52,175 nucleotides of DNA from Dissophora ornata. Its lineage: Eukaryota; Mortierellomycota; Mortierellomycetes; Mortierellales; Mortierellaceae. Location of the stretch: positions 1-52,175 of the forward strand of contig MU616705.1 of NCBI GenBank assembly GCA_025201705.1. Reading direction: 5' to 3'. A program made the position numbers and the translations under genes. The notes under the pieces are model-generated. The model did not search any database. It saw only the letters and a list, made by a program, of their open reading frames with translations, and had not been told where the DNA came from. Of the stretch, positions 11,825-20,844 are shown piece by piece; position 1 is the first letter of the stretch; each line of letters begins with the position of its first letter.

Positions 11825-12304
11825 ATGGGCGCCGACTGGTACAGATTCGTTTCAACTACCATTGTCGCCATCCCTATTCCGAAGGAGGCCTTGAAGTCCG
11901 AATTCGAAAAGGAAGGCTTTAGAATCATGACCATCAAGAGCGAAGCCTTCGACGAATATGATTCCGAATTTACCGAATATCACGGGGCCTTCCTCTGTCT
12001 CGAAGATACTGTTAAAATAAGAACTTTGTTGGAGGTGATCGGACCATACGAAATCGAGGGACATGTCGCCCAGAGCAAAAGAATAGAGCGCTTCGACAAG
12101 TATCTTCCAGACGATGTCAAGGATACCTTGATCAAAGAGTACGAGTCTTTCGTGGGGGAGAAACCAGAGTTCGCCCCTGGTTTCTGGATGGTGTCCTGTA
12201 CGTCGGGCTACCATATTGATTTACACTCAAAATGGGCCATGGGATCAGAGGACAAGTTGGCATCAAAGAATTCTGAGCGATTCGATTATGAGCTGAAGAT
12301 GTAG
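11825..12304 (+). CDS. Unknown small protein, arm A paralogue (159 aa)
   Basis: The ATG at 11825 has a strong context (ATCATGG); the open frame extends upstream only from a GTG. The protein starts MGADWYRFVSTTIVAIPIPK and contains FWMVSCTS and YHIDLHSKW. It has no signal peptide, no membrane segment and no domain I recognise. It is acidic overall with many Lys/Glu positions. A paralogue of 158 aa sits in the opposite orientation in arm B. The first 39 codons (about 120 nt) are identical at DNA level between the two, while the rest differs by 27 replacements, one codon indel and only 3 synonymous changes. The position inside a repeat, a nearly fixed promoter and N-terminus, and a changing remainder are all compatible with a recognition or conflict protein, but that is inference. 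Confidence 0.75.
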   Translation: MGADWYRFVSTTIVAIPIPKEALKSEFEKEGFRIMTIKSEAFDEYDSEFTEYHGAFLCLEDTVKIRTLLEVIGPYEIEGHVAQSKRIERFDKYLPDDVKDTLIKEYESFVGEKPEFAPGFWMVSCTSGYHIDLHSKWAMGSEDKLASKNSERFDYELKM

Positions 12305-12657
12305 AAAATGGTTTTTTAAACCAATGACTGTGGGACAATTCTGTCCCGAGTCTGTGAGATGAGGTGCAAACAAACAGCTGCAACAACTGCTACACCACCA
12401 ATGCGCAGCCAACCTCTTGTTAAATAGCAACAACAACCACAATAAAATGGTCCTGAATTTTAACAGGCGATAAAAAAAAAAAGACGCAGTATAATCATTC
12501 CCTTTGTGCGCGAATTGGATTAAAGCAGACCGATTACAACAGACAATAACTGGCCTTCCATAGAACCGCCAAGATTTGCACTAAGACCCAATGAAGATGA
12601 CAAGTCAAGAGGATCTGTTTCCACAATGCATAATAAATGCTCTGTCTACAACGTACT

Positions 12658-13166
12658 GTATTGTTGTGGGTGGGTTCAGTAAAGATTTTGTGGATGTTTT
12701 TGTCATCGATGGTGAGCGCACTCTCCGTGATGCCTTCAGCGTGTCCCACAGTATGTCAATGCACGAGAAACACTGCGTTTAAAGTGTGCACTCCTTCAGC
12801 CACGAGAGCCATTTGTCAGCGCGAGATGTTTTAGCTCTGGAGGCTGGAATAGCCACCAACGACAAGAAATCGATCACAAAGCGATCATTTGCATGCGTTT
12901 TCACTCACTCTTTCGCCTCTTGCACAGCTTTTTGGGCTTTTTTTTAGGCTTTCATCTTTGGCATGGCATCTTCTACATGTCACCCTTGCTCCCGCACGCT
13001 CTCTCGCTCTCTCCTCTCTCCCTCACACACACCACACATTTACACACCCAGTTCATCCGGCTTGTCTTCCATCACCTTACACCAGTATACAGCAAACAAG
13101 AATCCCCTTCTCCACCTTGTGCCCATACTCTTCCTTCCATCCAAGCATAGTCCTCTCACGCTTGCC
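12658..13166 (+). promoter_or_regulatory. CT/CA-rich leader of the XPG-like pseudogene
   Basis: Right of arm A, bases 12890-13160 form a long pyrimidine-rich stretch with CA repeats, of the same type as the leaders of other genes here. It leads directly into the XPG-like relic at 13167 and is probably its former promoter and 5' UTR. The part before 12890 has no gene I can support. Confidence 0.45.
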
Positions 13167-13760
13167 GTGGGCGTGGAAGGCTTCTGGGCCTTCCTGTCGA
13201 ATAATGGGTTAGAATCCCTCCTTCGATACTGGTCGTCCATTTAAACCCACCTCGGCTCTCTCATGTAACCCTCGGCCATCCGCGTCGACGTCCTTGGGAC
13301 GTGTTTTCTCACAATTCGCTATGCCTATTCCTCATTCCCGATGGAGGTTGCCCACGGTATTCTGGCGAATGAAATATCCAAGTCTGGGTCCCAGGCTTTG
13401 CTGGTGCTGTATCCTGATGGCGACCCCGCTGTCGAGAAGGCCCTCACGACAGTTGCCCGAAAAGAGCGCTGCAAGACGTCTTTGGAATCCGCGAAAACCC
13501 AACTGAGGGAGTTCGAGCAACGCATCAACCTTCGCGTTCGCAAATGGTATTTCTTAGACGTCATCAAGAACTTGAAAGGTGCGTTTTATTGGACCGCGGA
13601 GGCGAGGCGCTCATTTGCACAGTACATGAGGGAGAGGCAGTGGAACGTCGTGGAAAGTCCTACCGAGGCCGACATCGGTACTGCCCTTGATAGCCGGCCT
13701 GCCGACGTTGCCGTAACCCGCGACAGCGATCTTTTGATTTATACGTTGTATGTCCTTTCG
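13167..13760 (+). pseudogene. XPG/FEN1-like nuclease relic
   Basis: XPG/FEN1 enzymes are metal-dependent structure-specific nucleases starting with a conserved Met-Gly N-terminus. Here the N-terminal motif GVEGFWAFL is present, but the expected ATG is GTG (13167). Two in-frame TAA codons follow at 13242 and about 13266 before the same frame continues through AIRVDVLG and on to an I-region-like block. That block has SPTEAD (about 13656) and the acidic cluster TRDSDLLIY (about 13716-13740). A GTATGT donor near 13747 and coding-like fragments to about 14310 suggest the ancestral gene was longer. Loss of the start and the stops make it a pseudogene; a non-AUG start alone could not explain the stops. 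Family assignment is moderately sure. Confidence 0.65.
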
Positions 13761-14576
13761 TAACGTCTACATCAACCAGTGTGTTTCTAAACTTTTAGAT
13801 TGCATCTCTCACGTTTTAGAACAACCACAAAAAAACACTCCTGTCTGACGTGCGTGAAAGCCACAGCGATTCGTCCAAGTTGGTGGTAGCTTTTGTCAAG
13901 AAAGGGGCTGCCGAAGACATTGAAGGTAATTTAATAAGTAAAGGTAAGTGTTGAGAGGAACTGATTCACCTCTGCAACAATAGAGTCAGTCTCAGTCGGA
14001 CCAGAGTCGCTGCTGGAGTCCAATCGCACAAGGAACTTGGGGCTAAACGAGAACTCTGTGGTGCTTGCCAACTCAACCACTTTGACCTCTGAGCAACACA
14101 CAGCGTTGGTGAATTATGGCGAACAACTTGAGTTCAATCATCCGAATTGGTCTTTGTTACTAAAAAGCTTTTTCATTATGTGAGTATAGACAAGGCGAAC
14201 AATGGCGCACTACTATCAGCCACACCATTTTCTGAAGCGACCTCGTCAACCAGCTCTCAGTGCAAGCGCTATCGTCCTCACCAAAGCGCAAAAAAGCAGA
14301 CAAGACCGTAAGCTCAGCAATAAAGTTCACGAATGCGTTATCGATGGCTTCCTCTGACATGTCTGTTATTTGACTATAGTTCACTAAAAAGAACAGTCGA
14401 TCATTGGAAGGACGATCCACATTGTAATTTTACAAGTATTTTTGGGTTTGCGAAAGATGTCTATTACAGAGAGAAGGAGGGATGAAGAAATCAAACAAAA
14501 AAAAATCCAGGCACGGTGGAGAGGTAAATCTTTATTTTGTCTGTTCAAGGAGTACAAGGGTGGCTTTAACTAGAGC
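13761..14576. other. Region between two pseudogenes
   Basis: This stretch may hold eroded 3' parts of the XPG-like relic: a plus-strand piece rich in Ser, Thr, Lys and Arg is seen near 14200-14310. An 86-codon minus-strand frame at 14160-14420 starts from GTG only and has no family signature. A poly-A run lies near 14497. Confidence 0.4.
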
Positions 14577-17500
14577 CTAGGGCCGACATTGTTTCGCTGC
14601 ATGCTCGTCTACCAGGTCATCGCAGCCTGTTCCAGCTTTCGCTCGACGCGCTTGAGACGATCTAGCACGTTCACGTGCGCTTCTGGGAAGAGGTCGTGTA
14701 TATTGTTCTCGTCGATCTTGAGCGAAATGCACTGCGGGCTCGTCTTGCGATCCGAGAAATCGCTCGCTTCTTCTCACGTCCGCAAATGAGCCCTCCAGAC
14801 TCGGTAGCTCAGTTGGATAAGCAATGACAACGCCAAGGTACTTCTTAGGAGAAACGGTACAAAACGTCTCGAGCTTGCTATCGCCGAGATGGTGTTGAAC
14901 TGCATCGGCCTTGACCGTTGCGAACGCCTTCAAGACTTCCCCTGAATCCATGAAAACCGGCAGTTTCAGTTTGATGAAAACAGGACACAAACCACGTTTG
15001 TCGAAACGGAGGATAAACACAACGTCAGGTCCAGAAGGCGTCTCGGTAGGATAGTAAAACGCTGGAACTTGACTGTCATCGTTACGTGAGCGTGAGCCAT
15101 TCTCAACGTGCGCCTCCAAAAACTCGCTCAGCAACATACCACTATGGTCAATCCCAAGCATATGCTCCCCCAAACCGACAATCGTTGCTCTGCTATTCAA
15201 AAGGCTGTCGCAGCGCACCGCATCCAAGGGGACCGGAGACGTCTCAGACAGGATCTTGTTGTGGAAAACGTGAACCAGGCTAGGCAGGACCGCCATCTCC
15301 CATGTGGACCCAAGGGCTGAATCATTTCTTGATTCCAAACTGAATAGGTTGCAGATCGCGCCATGAAAGTCTGGATCACCCTTGCGAAAGTAGTTCACCG
15401 TAGCACGCAATGCAAACGGCTCATCCAGGACTGTCCTGTTTGTTTGGCCAGCAACATTCATGATTCGCCCAACAGAGGCCTCCACTAGAGGTGCCTCCTG
15501 AGCATTAAGAATCACGGGGTTCCCATGCAGGTAATGTTCCAGCACAAAGAGTTCAAGGACGGTCTGGATTCGTTGATACTTTGCGTACTGTGATGGATGT
15601 GTCGCGACATGGTGGAGCATTCGATCGATGTCGTAGGGGATGTTGCCTTTGCCTTGAAATTGGCGATCGATCGATATCAGCGTCTCTTCCGTGTCCTGGA
15701 TCGCCTTCTTCCAATCACTTTGACCGTTCCTGGCACATATCATGCGCTCTATCAGTATAAGTTGAAAAATGAATTAATCCGTTGCTTTCTTCTCGTTCGT
15801 TGCCTCCTAGATCGGGGCATTGGTGACCCGTCGAACGTTCTTACCAATGGCGGAAACAATGGGCCTAAAACGCCCACGCAAGCGTGCAAAGAGCTCTGAC
15901 ACCGCTTCGCCAGGCACACGAGTGTCGAAAATTCGTCTGGCCTGCTCATCAGGCAACGAGCGACGCACAAGATCTCGGTAGATCTGGACTTGTTCGAGCG
16001 ATTCCCAGCCTTGGAAATCGGTGAATGGTCCTAGATTTTCTGTGTAACCTTTGGTGACAGGAGCCGAGTCTTCGAGCCAATTCATATCGAGAATGCAGAG
16101 GCCAGTCCCACAAGTTACTACGCAAAAGTGGCTGTGGTCGCCAGAGATCTGGTAGAACCCGTGAACCAAGGGGGAGAGGACTGGTCGCTGGTAGTCGTCA
16201 AAAGAAGAAGCGGCGACTTGTCCCTCAGAAGGAAAAGCTCCAAAATCCATCTTGCCAAAGTTTTGCGCCTCGTCAACGACCAGAAGGATCTTGTAGCCAA
16301 CGTGCTGGGAGGGCGTGCTGAGGGTCAACTTTAGCAGGCGTTGGCGGAATTCGGAGAATCGTGTTCGAACGAAGCTGCCCATGAGGCTGATGTCGATAGA
16401 GTGACGGTGGATCACATCCGCAATTGACATGAACAGCAAGGCAAACAGGTCTTCGAAACCCAACGCGATGAAGCCAACTTGCATTAGCATTCAGTGTTTG
16501 CAAGTGAATGTCGTTCCTTTACGTTCCGCGATGTTGAGACACTGCTCTAAAATGATAACACGACTAAGAACAAGACCCAGCGCCAGGATGTGGATGTTGC
16601 TCTCGAAGTCACGATTCCCGTATCGCTTCGTTCGGTGAACCAATTCAAGAAAGCGGGCAAGATCCTGGGAACCTCGATCCGTGGTGCTTCCATTGAAATA
16701 GAAGCCCCAGTTCTTGGAAAGCATCTCGATCGCCGTCCTCGTTTTCCCACACCCAGAAACGCCAAAGAGTTGTAACAGGGGAACAGCTCGTCCACGAATC
16801 TTCCCAAGCGCCTTGTCGGCAGTGCTGGGAGGGTCCTGCCTCTCGGTCGATTCTGGCAAGTCAAGGAACAGTAAGGTTAGTCGATCCGATTGTTCGGTCG
16901 ACAGTGCGCGAGCGGCAACAAAGGGCAATCCCCCAAGTGGTCCGCCAGTTGTCGGAATTAGCTGATCGGCAGTCAGGAATCGAACGAGCCTCGTGTAGTT
17001 GGCCGAAGCAGGCGCAAAGAACCCATCCTCAATCTTTGAAACAAGTTCCTGCCATTTCTCATCTATTTGAATGTTAATAAGAGCACAGTTAGTATCACTC
17101 CACTTCATCGGGCATCAGCATTTTGATTATAAGGCTTGGCTTCACGTAGGATTGCAAACCAAAGGCGATGCGATAGACTTACCCGACAGCGGTTTACCAG
17201 GACGAGAATAATCCGGGGAAGGAGTAGAGGCTCGAGCAGGAATAGGTGCATGGACTATGTTGGTGCAAATGGATGAGTGATTCAGGTTAGTCTATGGGCA
17301 AGAGTAGACGATGCAAACAGCAAGTCAAACGCGTGTGTGCAGCACCTTGAGGAGGGCGCTGGACAATGATGTACGTGTTGTCATCGGGGCTTTTGGGGAA
17401 CAGGTTAGAAAGTAAGGTCCTTGGTTTGTTCAGCTCTGTCTTATCGACGAGGGCACCAACGGTTGTCGCAGAACAGTCGGGGATGGAGACGCGCCAGAGG

Positions 17501-17661
17501 GTGAGCTGTGATGTATCCACATCGCTAAACGCGACAGTCATTTTGGCCTTAATAAGGTCCTTGAGATCGCCGACATCCGAGGCTTCATCAGCCTTGACTT
17601 TGAGGGTGTTCGACAACGGTTCGCCGTTAATGAGGCAGAGCAGGGTGAGTGTCTTTGCCAT
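14577..17661 (-). pseudogene. Crinkler-type NTPase-nuclease gene, decayed (CRN1)
   Basis: CRN proteins combine a ubiquitin-like header with a P-loop NTPase and a nuclease or kinase tail, and are viewed as host-acting effectors or intergenomic-conflict proteins. The proposed exons are 17661-17346 (header, LTLLCLINGE), 17254-17183 (mini-exon VHAPIPARAS), 17062-15845 and 15748-14577. The NTPase shows Walker A GVSGCGKTRT (about 16755), Walker B ILLVVDEAQ (about 16280) and CVVTCGTG. The tail has the PD-(D/E)XK-like block FYYPTETPSGPDVVF, but the place of the Q/E in the D...QxK motif reads FIKLK. Three lesions are seen: an in-frame TGA at 16493-16491 where the paralogue has Trp; this catalytic-site change; and a frameshift near 14770, after which a conserved-looking tail continues in another frame to about 14625. 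The first donor is an unusual GTGCTG. It is probably not functional full-length. Confidence 0.8.
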
Positions 17662-17813
17662 GGGTGAGTGTGTGGATGGATGAATGAAGAGTGAAAGAGT
17701 GAAAGAGTGTTTGTCGAACAAATACCGGCTGTGGTGGCATTCGGTGAGAGAAGGAAATTTGGGCCAATCGGATTTGAGCTGTTTTCACCACTGTTGCCAC
17801 CGCTTCCACTGGG

Positions 17814-17826
17814 TGCTATTTATTCT
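17814..17826 (-). promoter_or_regulatory. TATA-like AGAATAAAT of CRN1
   Basis: On the minus strand AGAATAAATAG lies about 160 nt before the CRN1 start codon. The second CRN gene has AGAATAAATGG about 225 nt before its start (near 36940). The shared AT-rich word is a likely TATA equivalent. Confidence 0.4.
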
Positions 17827-18437
17827 CTGAGCAAGAGCCATCCAAAAAGTTGGAGCAGCTGAGCAAGGATAAGATGAAACCCTTGATTGCGACACCGAGA
17901 ACTTCAGCCTCGTCGTCGGTGCCGAATGGATGAAATTCGACTTTATCAACTCGCAGACCTGTAAAGACGACGTCGCAACTTTGACGCAAAGACGAAAAGT
18001 CGAAGCGTTATCACTGCCCGCAGTGCGGGATGCCTTATGTCCGAGGCCAACCTGAGGGTGAGCAGATGTGAGATCGGCGCCATCGTGCAGTCCTCGGTAC
18101 AAGAACGAAGTTGGTTGTGTTCGGCGGCAAAATCTGACGGACGCCACTAACCTCTTAAATGGGCTTTCCCACCGTTTCGTTACTATTCATGCGTTTGCTT
18201 CCACCAGAACCATCTCCATCGACTGAAGTTGATCGCATCCCTCCCCCCCCCTTCATTCCCAGGACTCGCCTCCATAACCGCCCTTGCTTCCCAAGATGAC
18301 AAAAGTAAAGGAGGAACACGGAACCACAGAAGGAAGCTGTCACGCGAAAAAGGGGTCACCGAGTTTACCCAGGAAAAACCCCCCTCAGAGGAAAAAGAAA
18401 ACTGCTACACGGATAGGATAGAACAGACAAGCAGCAT
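17827..18437. other. Intergenic region
   Basis: No gene recognised. The stretch lies between the CRN1 promoter and the ERGIC2-like relic, with a C tract near 18241. Confidence 0.45.
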
Positions 18438-18443
18438 AAAAAA

Positions 18444-18481
<38 letters not shown>
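18438..18481 (+). repeat. Long poly-A tract
   Basis: Seven A, one T and then 36 uninterrupted A end 17 nt before the ATG of the ERGIC2-like relic. A tract this long directly upstream of a start codon is unusual. It does not mark a processed copy, because the relic behind it still contains introns. Confidence 0.9.
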
Positions 18482-18482
<1 letters not shown>

Positions 18483-18498
18483 GAATCCCCCGCAGAAA

Positions 18499-20018
18499 AT
18501 GCAGTTTAAGGAGTTTGATGCGTTCCCAAAGGTCGAGTCAGGATTTGAGAAGCGGACAGGATCCAGTGGTATCCTGACATTGGTCATCTCGGCGATTCTC
18601 TGTGTCCTCGTTGTGCGAGAGATCAGAGACTACATGGCCATTCGCAACGACTACAAGTTCTTGGTCGACCCCTTGGTCAACCACGAGCTCCAGATCAACC
18701 TCGATATCACGGTGGCCATGCCCCTTGCGATGGTACGGATAGGATAAATGACCTAGTTTTTTATTTTAGTGTCTGGAAAAATGTACACTCGTCCATGAAT
18801 CTAACACGGACTGTATGGTTTTTTTTTGTGCATGCGTTTGATAGCGTTGACGCTTGATCTTCGGGATATCGCAGAGGTGCAGCTGAGACTTTCGGACAAG
18901 GTCCACAAGATCCCTACAGTATGTGGTTACATATTTTTTTAATAGGCATTGTGCTTTGGACCGTAACAGGGCTCAGAAACTCAAGCGGCAACAAAAAAAA
19001 AAAGGCAGGATCCTCTTTTAAGAAACCGTATATGCAGCTCTGACGCTTTTATGGTTTAACATTGCGCATCTGTTACTCTTTGTAGCACTTCAGTTTGGGA
19101 TCTGCGTCTCATTCGGACAGCATCCGCCAGAAGCCACTCAACGTCCAGAAGCTGATCAGGGCAGCCAGCAGGACTGCTGCCCTGGAGCAGGCATCAAAGC
19201 AAAGTAAGAATATACGAGCATTTTTACCAGAGATTGTTGTCGTTGCTGTTTGTTAAATATTCTTATGGCCGCCGTTCAAATGACTGATCAACTTGAACGA
19301 CTTCTTTTTATTTTATTTTTTTTTTTTGAAAAAAAAAGCAGACACGGACTTCAAGGCTTGCAGGATTGCAGAAAGTTTCGAAGTAAGCAAACTGAGCAGA
19401 AATATGCATATCACTGCTGTTGGACATGGATATGATGTAGCTCATCTCGACCGCCACGGTGCCGTATCATACTGCCGCAATATTTTTTTAACAAAATCGA
19501 TGGATCAGCAATCAAAAAACGTCATCAGTTCTGTTAACCGTTGATCATGTTATTTTCTTTTTATTTTTTATTTTTTAGTGATGAACATGGCCCACAAGAT
19601 CGATGGGAGAACTGTACCCCACTATTGTCAACCCCCTCGACGACAGTTTTGAGATCTCTGAGTCTGCGTTCGAGGCGTTCTAGTACTTCTTGATCGTCGT
19701 TCCTACCATCTGCGTCGACCGATCCAAGGGCTCCCTCTTGGCGAACCAGTACTCCATGAGCGAAAACCGTCGCACGTTTGGCGATGACCAGGTGTACCGG
19801 GCTTGCTCTTCAAGTGCGACTTTGGGTCAATGACTTTGATGATCTCGGAAGAATCCTCAATGTCGTTTGGACATTTATTGGTCCGACTCGCAGGTCTTGT
19901 AGGAGGATACTATGTCACGGCCAGTGTGGCCTACAAGGTCCTTAGTGCCATATATTACGCGTTCAGACCAGAGCAGGCACCTTTGAGGAGGCACAAACGT
20001 TTAAAAAAAAAAAAAAAA
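18499..20018 (+). pseudogene. ERGIC2/Erv41-like ER-Golgi cargo receptor relic
   Basis: Erv41/ERGIC2 is a membrane protein that cycles between ER and Golgi with Erv46. The first segment (18499-about 18735) encodes FKEFDAFPKVESG, a hydrophobic helix (ILTLVISAILCVLVV) and INLDITVAMPLAM. Later coding islands match the family order: LRDIAEVQLRLSDKV (about 18860-18910), HFSLGSASHSDSIR (about 19086), MHITAVGHGYDVAHLD (about 19402), NPLDDSFEISE (about 19625-19665), VVPTICVDRSKGSLLANQ (about 19695) and the second membrane region LLVRLAGLVGGYYVTASVAYK (about 19875). Introns separate the islands. The order is kept, but the frame is broken: a TGA-generating shift near 18852, a shift near 19605-19615, TAG in place of a codon at about 19681, and a further shift before 19800. 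A housekeeping role implies an intact copy elsewhere. Confidence 0.8.
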
Positions 20019-20655
20019 CAGGGCGGATGGACAAGGAAGATGCGGCAAAAGAGTTGTATCTTAACTTTCTTTCACACAACACACTCACAATTCGATACCC
20101 ATTTTCCAACGCATGGCCACTACGACAGAATAACCCCCCCAAATAGCTACAGCGCTGATTTTTTTTTTGAGTGCTACTATGACCCTCCAGCATTGCTTGA
20201 TTGCTGGAAAGTGCTTGCAGGGAAATAAATAACTGGCGAAAACTGCTGATATTAATAGGTGCTGGAAATCTGCAGTAGAAGGCTGTAGACTGCTTACAAG
20301 TTCTGGCACACCAACAAAAGGCTGCGTTGGGAGTCATTCAGCATTATTGAATGAGTACCCGCAATCACAAGCCCAGCAATACTTAGTAGAAAGGCTGATA
20401 ATCTCGGCCTGAGCATCGCAGGAAACGTCGGCATCCCCAACCTGGCAGAGCTTGGCTGCCTCTCCCCCATTCTCTGTCCGCATCATGCCTTGGTCGTGTG
20501 TTCATGTTAGGGTTTTCGTTACCGCGCTAGCACCAGTATGTGAATATCTTCCTACTAAAGGTCTAGACAATGAGTGGGATGAACGATATAGTTTTGTTTA
20601 AAACGACTGCAATGATCAGCGGATACATTACCTGCTGGTGGTGCTTGTTGATATG
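20019..20655. other. Intergenic region right of the ERGIC2-like relic
   Basis: No gene recognised. Short A and T tracts occur near 20003 and 20160. Confidence 0.45.
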
Positions 20656-20844
20656 ACCTATTGAGATGTATATGAAAAGGTTTGCATGAATCTTGACATT
20701 TGCGCCTTTTGAAGTGGTGATTTCTTTTTGCTCTTTCATTCTCTCACTAACCTTCTCACACCATTCACACCATCAATTCTCTATCGCTGCCTCTCTGTTC
20801 GTTTTAGCTTGTTTGGTAAGTAGCGTGAGAATAGCGTTTGACGT
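20656..20844 (+). promoter_or_regulatory. Orphan promoter and leader cut by arm B
   Basis: A TATA-like word (GTATATGAAAAGG, about 20666) is followed by a CT-rich leader with CACACCATTCACACCATC, like the leaders of other genes in the window. No coding sequence follows. The stretch stops where homology to arm A begins (20845), which suggests that arm B was inserted into, or recombined with, a gene just behind its promoter. Confidence 0.4.

Larger units (their letters stand above)
10696..12657 (+). repeat. Inverted repeat arm A
   Basis: This 1.96-kb block is matched in reverse orientation by 20845-22823. Homology starts near AGCTGTCCTGCACTCG (10701) and ends near CTACAACGTACT (12657). The stretch just before the small gene is nearly identical in the two arms, while the part after it is clearly diverged with indels. 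Arm A carries the 159-aa gene at 11825-12304. A 67-codon frame on the minus strand (11445-11648) is also shared by both arms, but it could simply be promoter DNA. No transposase, long terminal repeat or obvious target-site duplication was seen at the edges. Confidence 0.85.

Noticed and set aside
14160..14420. An 86-codon minus-strand frame between two pseudogenes
   Set aside because: It starts only from GTG and has no recognisable family; it may be part of eroded DNA.
18438..18481. Poly-A tract as a mark of a retroposed gene copy
   Set aside because: The tract is upstream of the relic rather than at its 3' end, and the relic retains introns.
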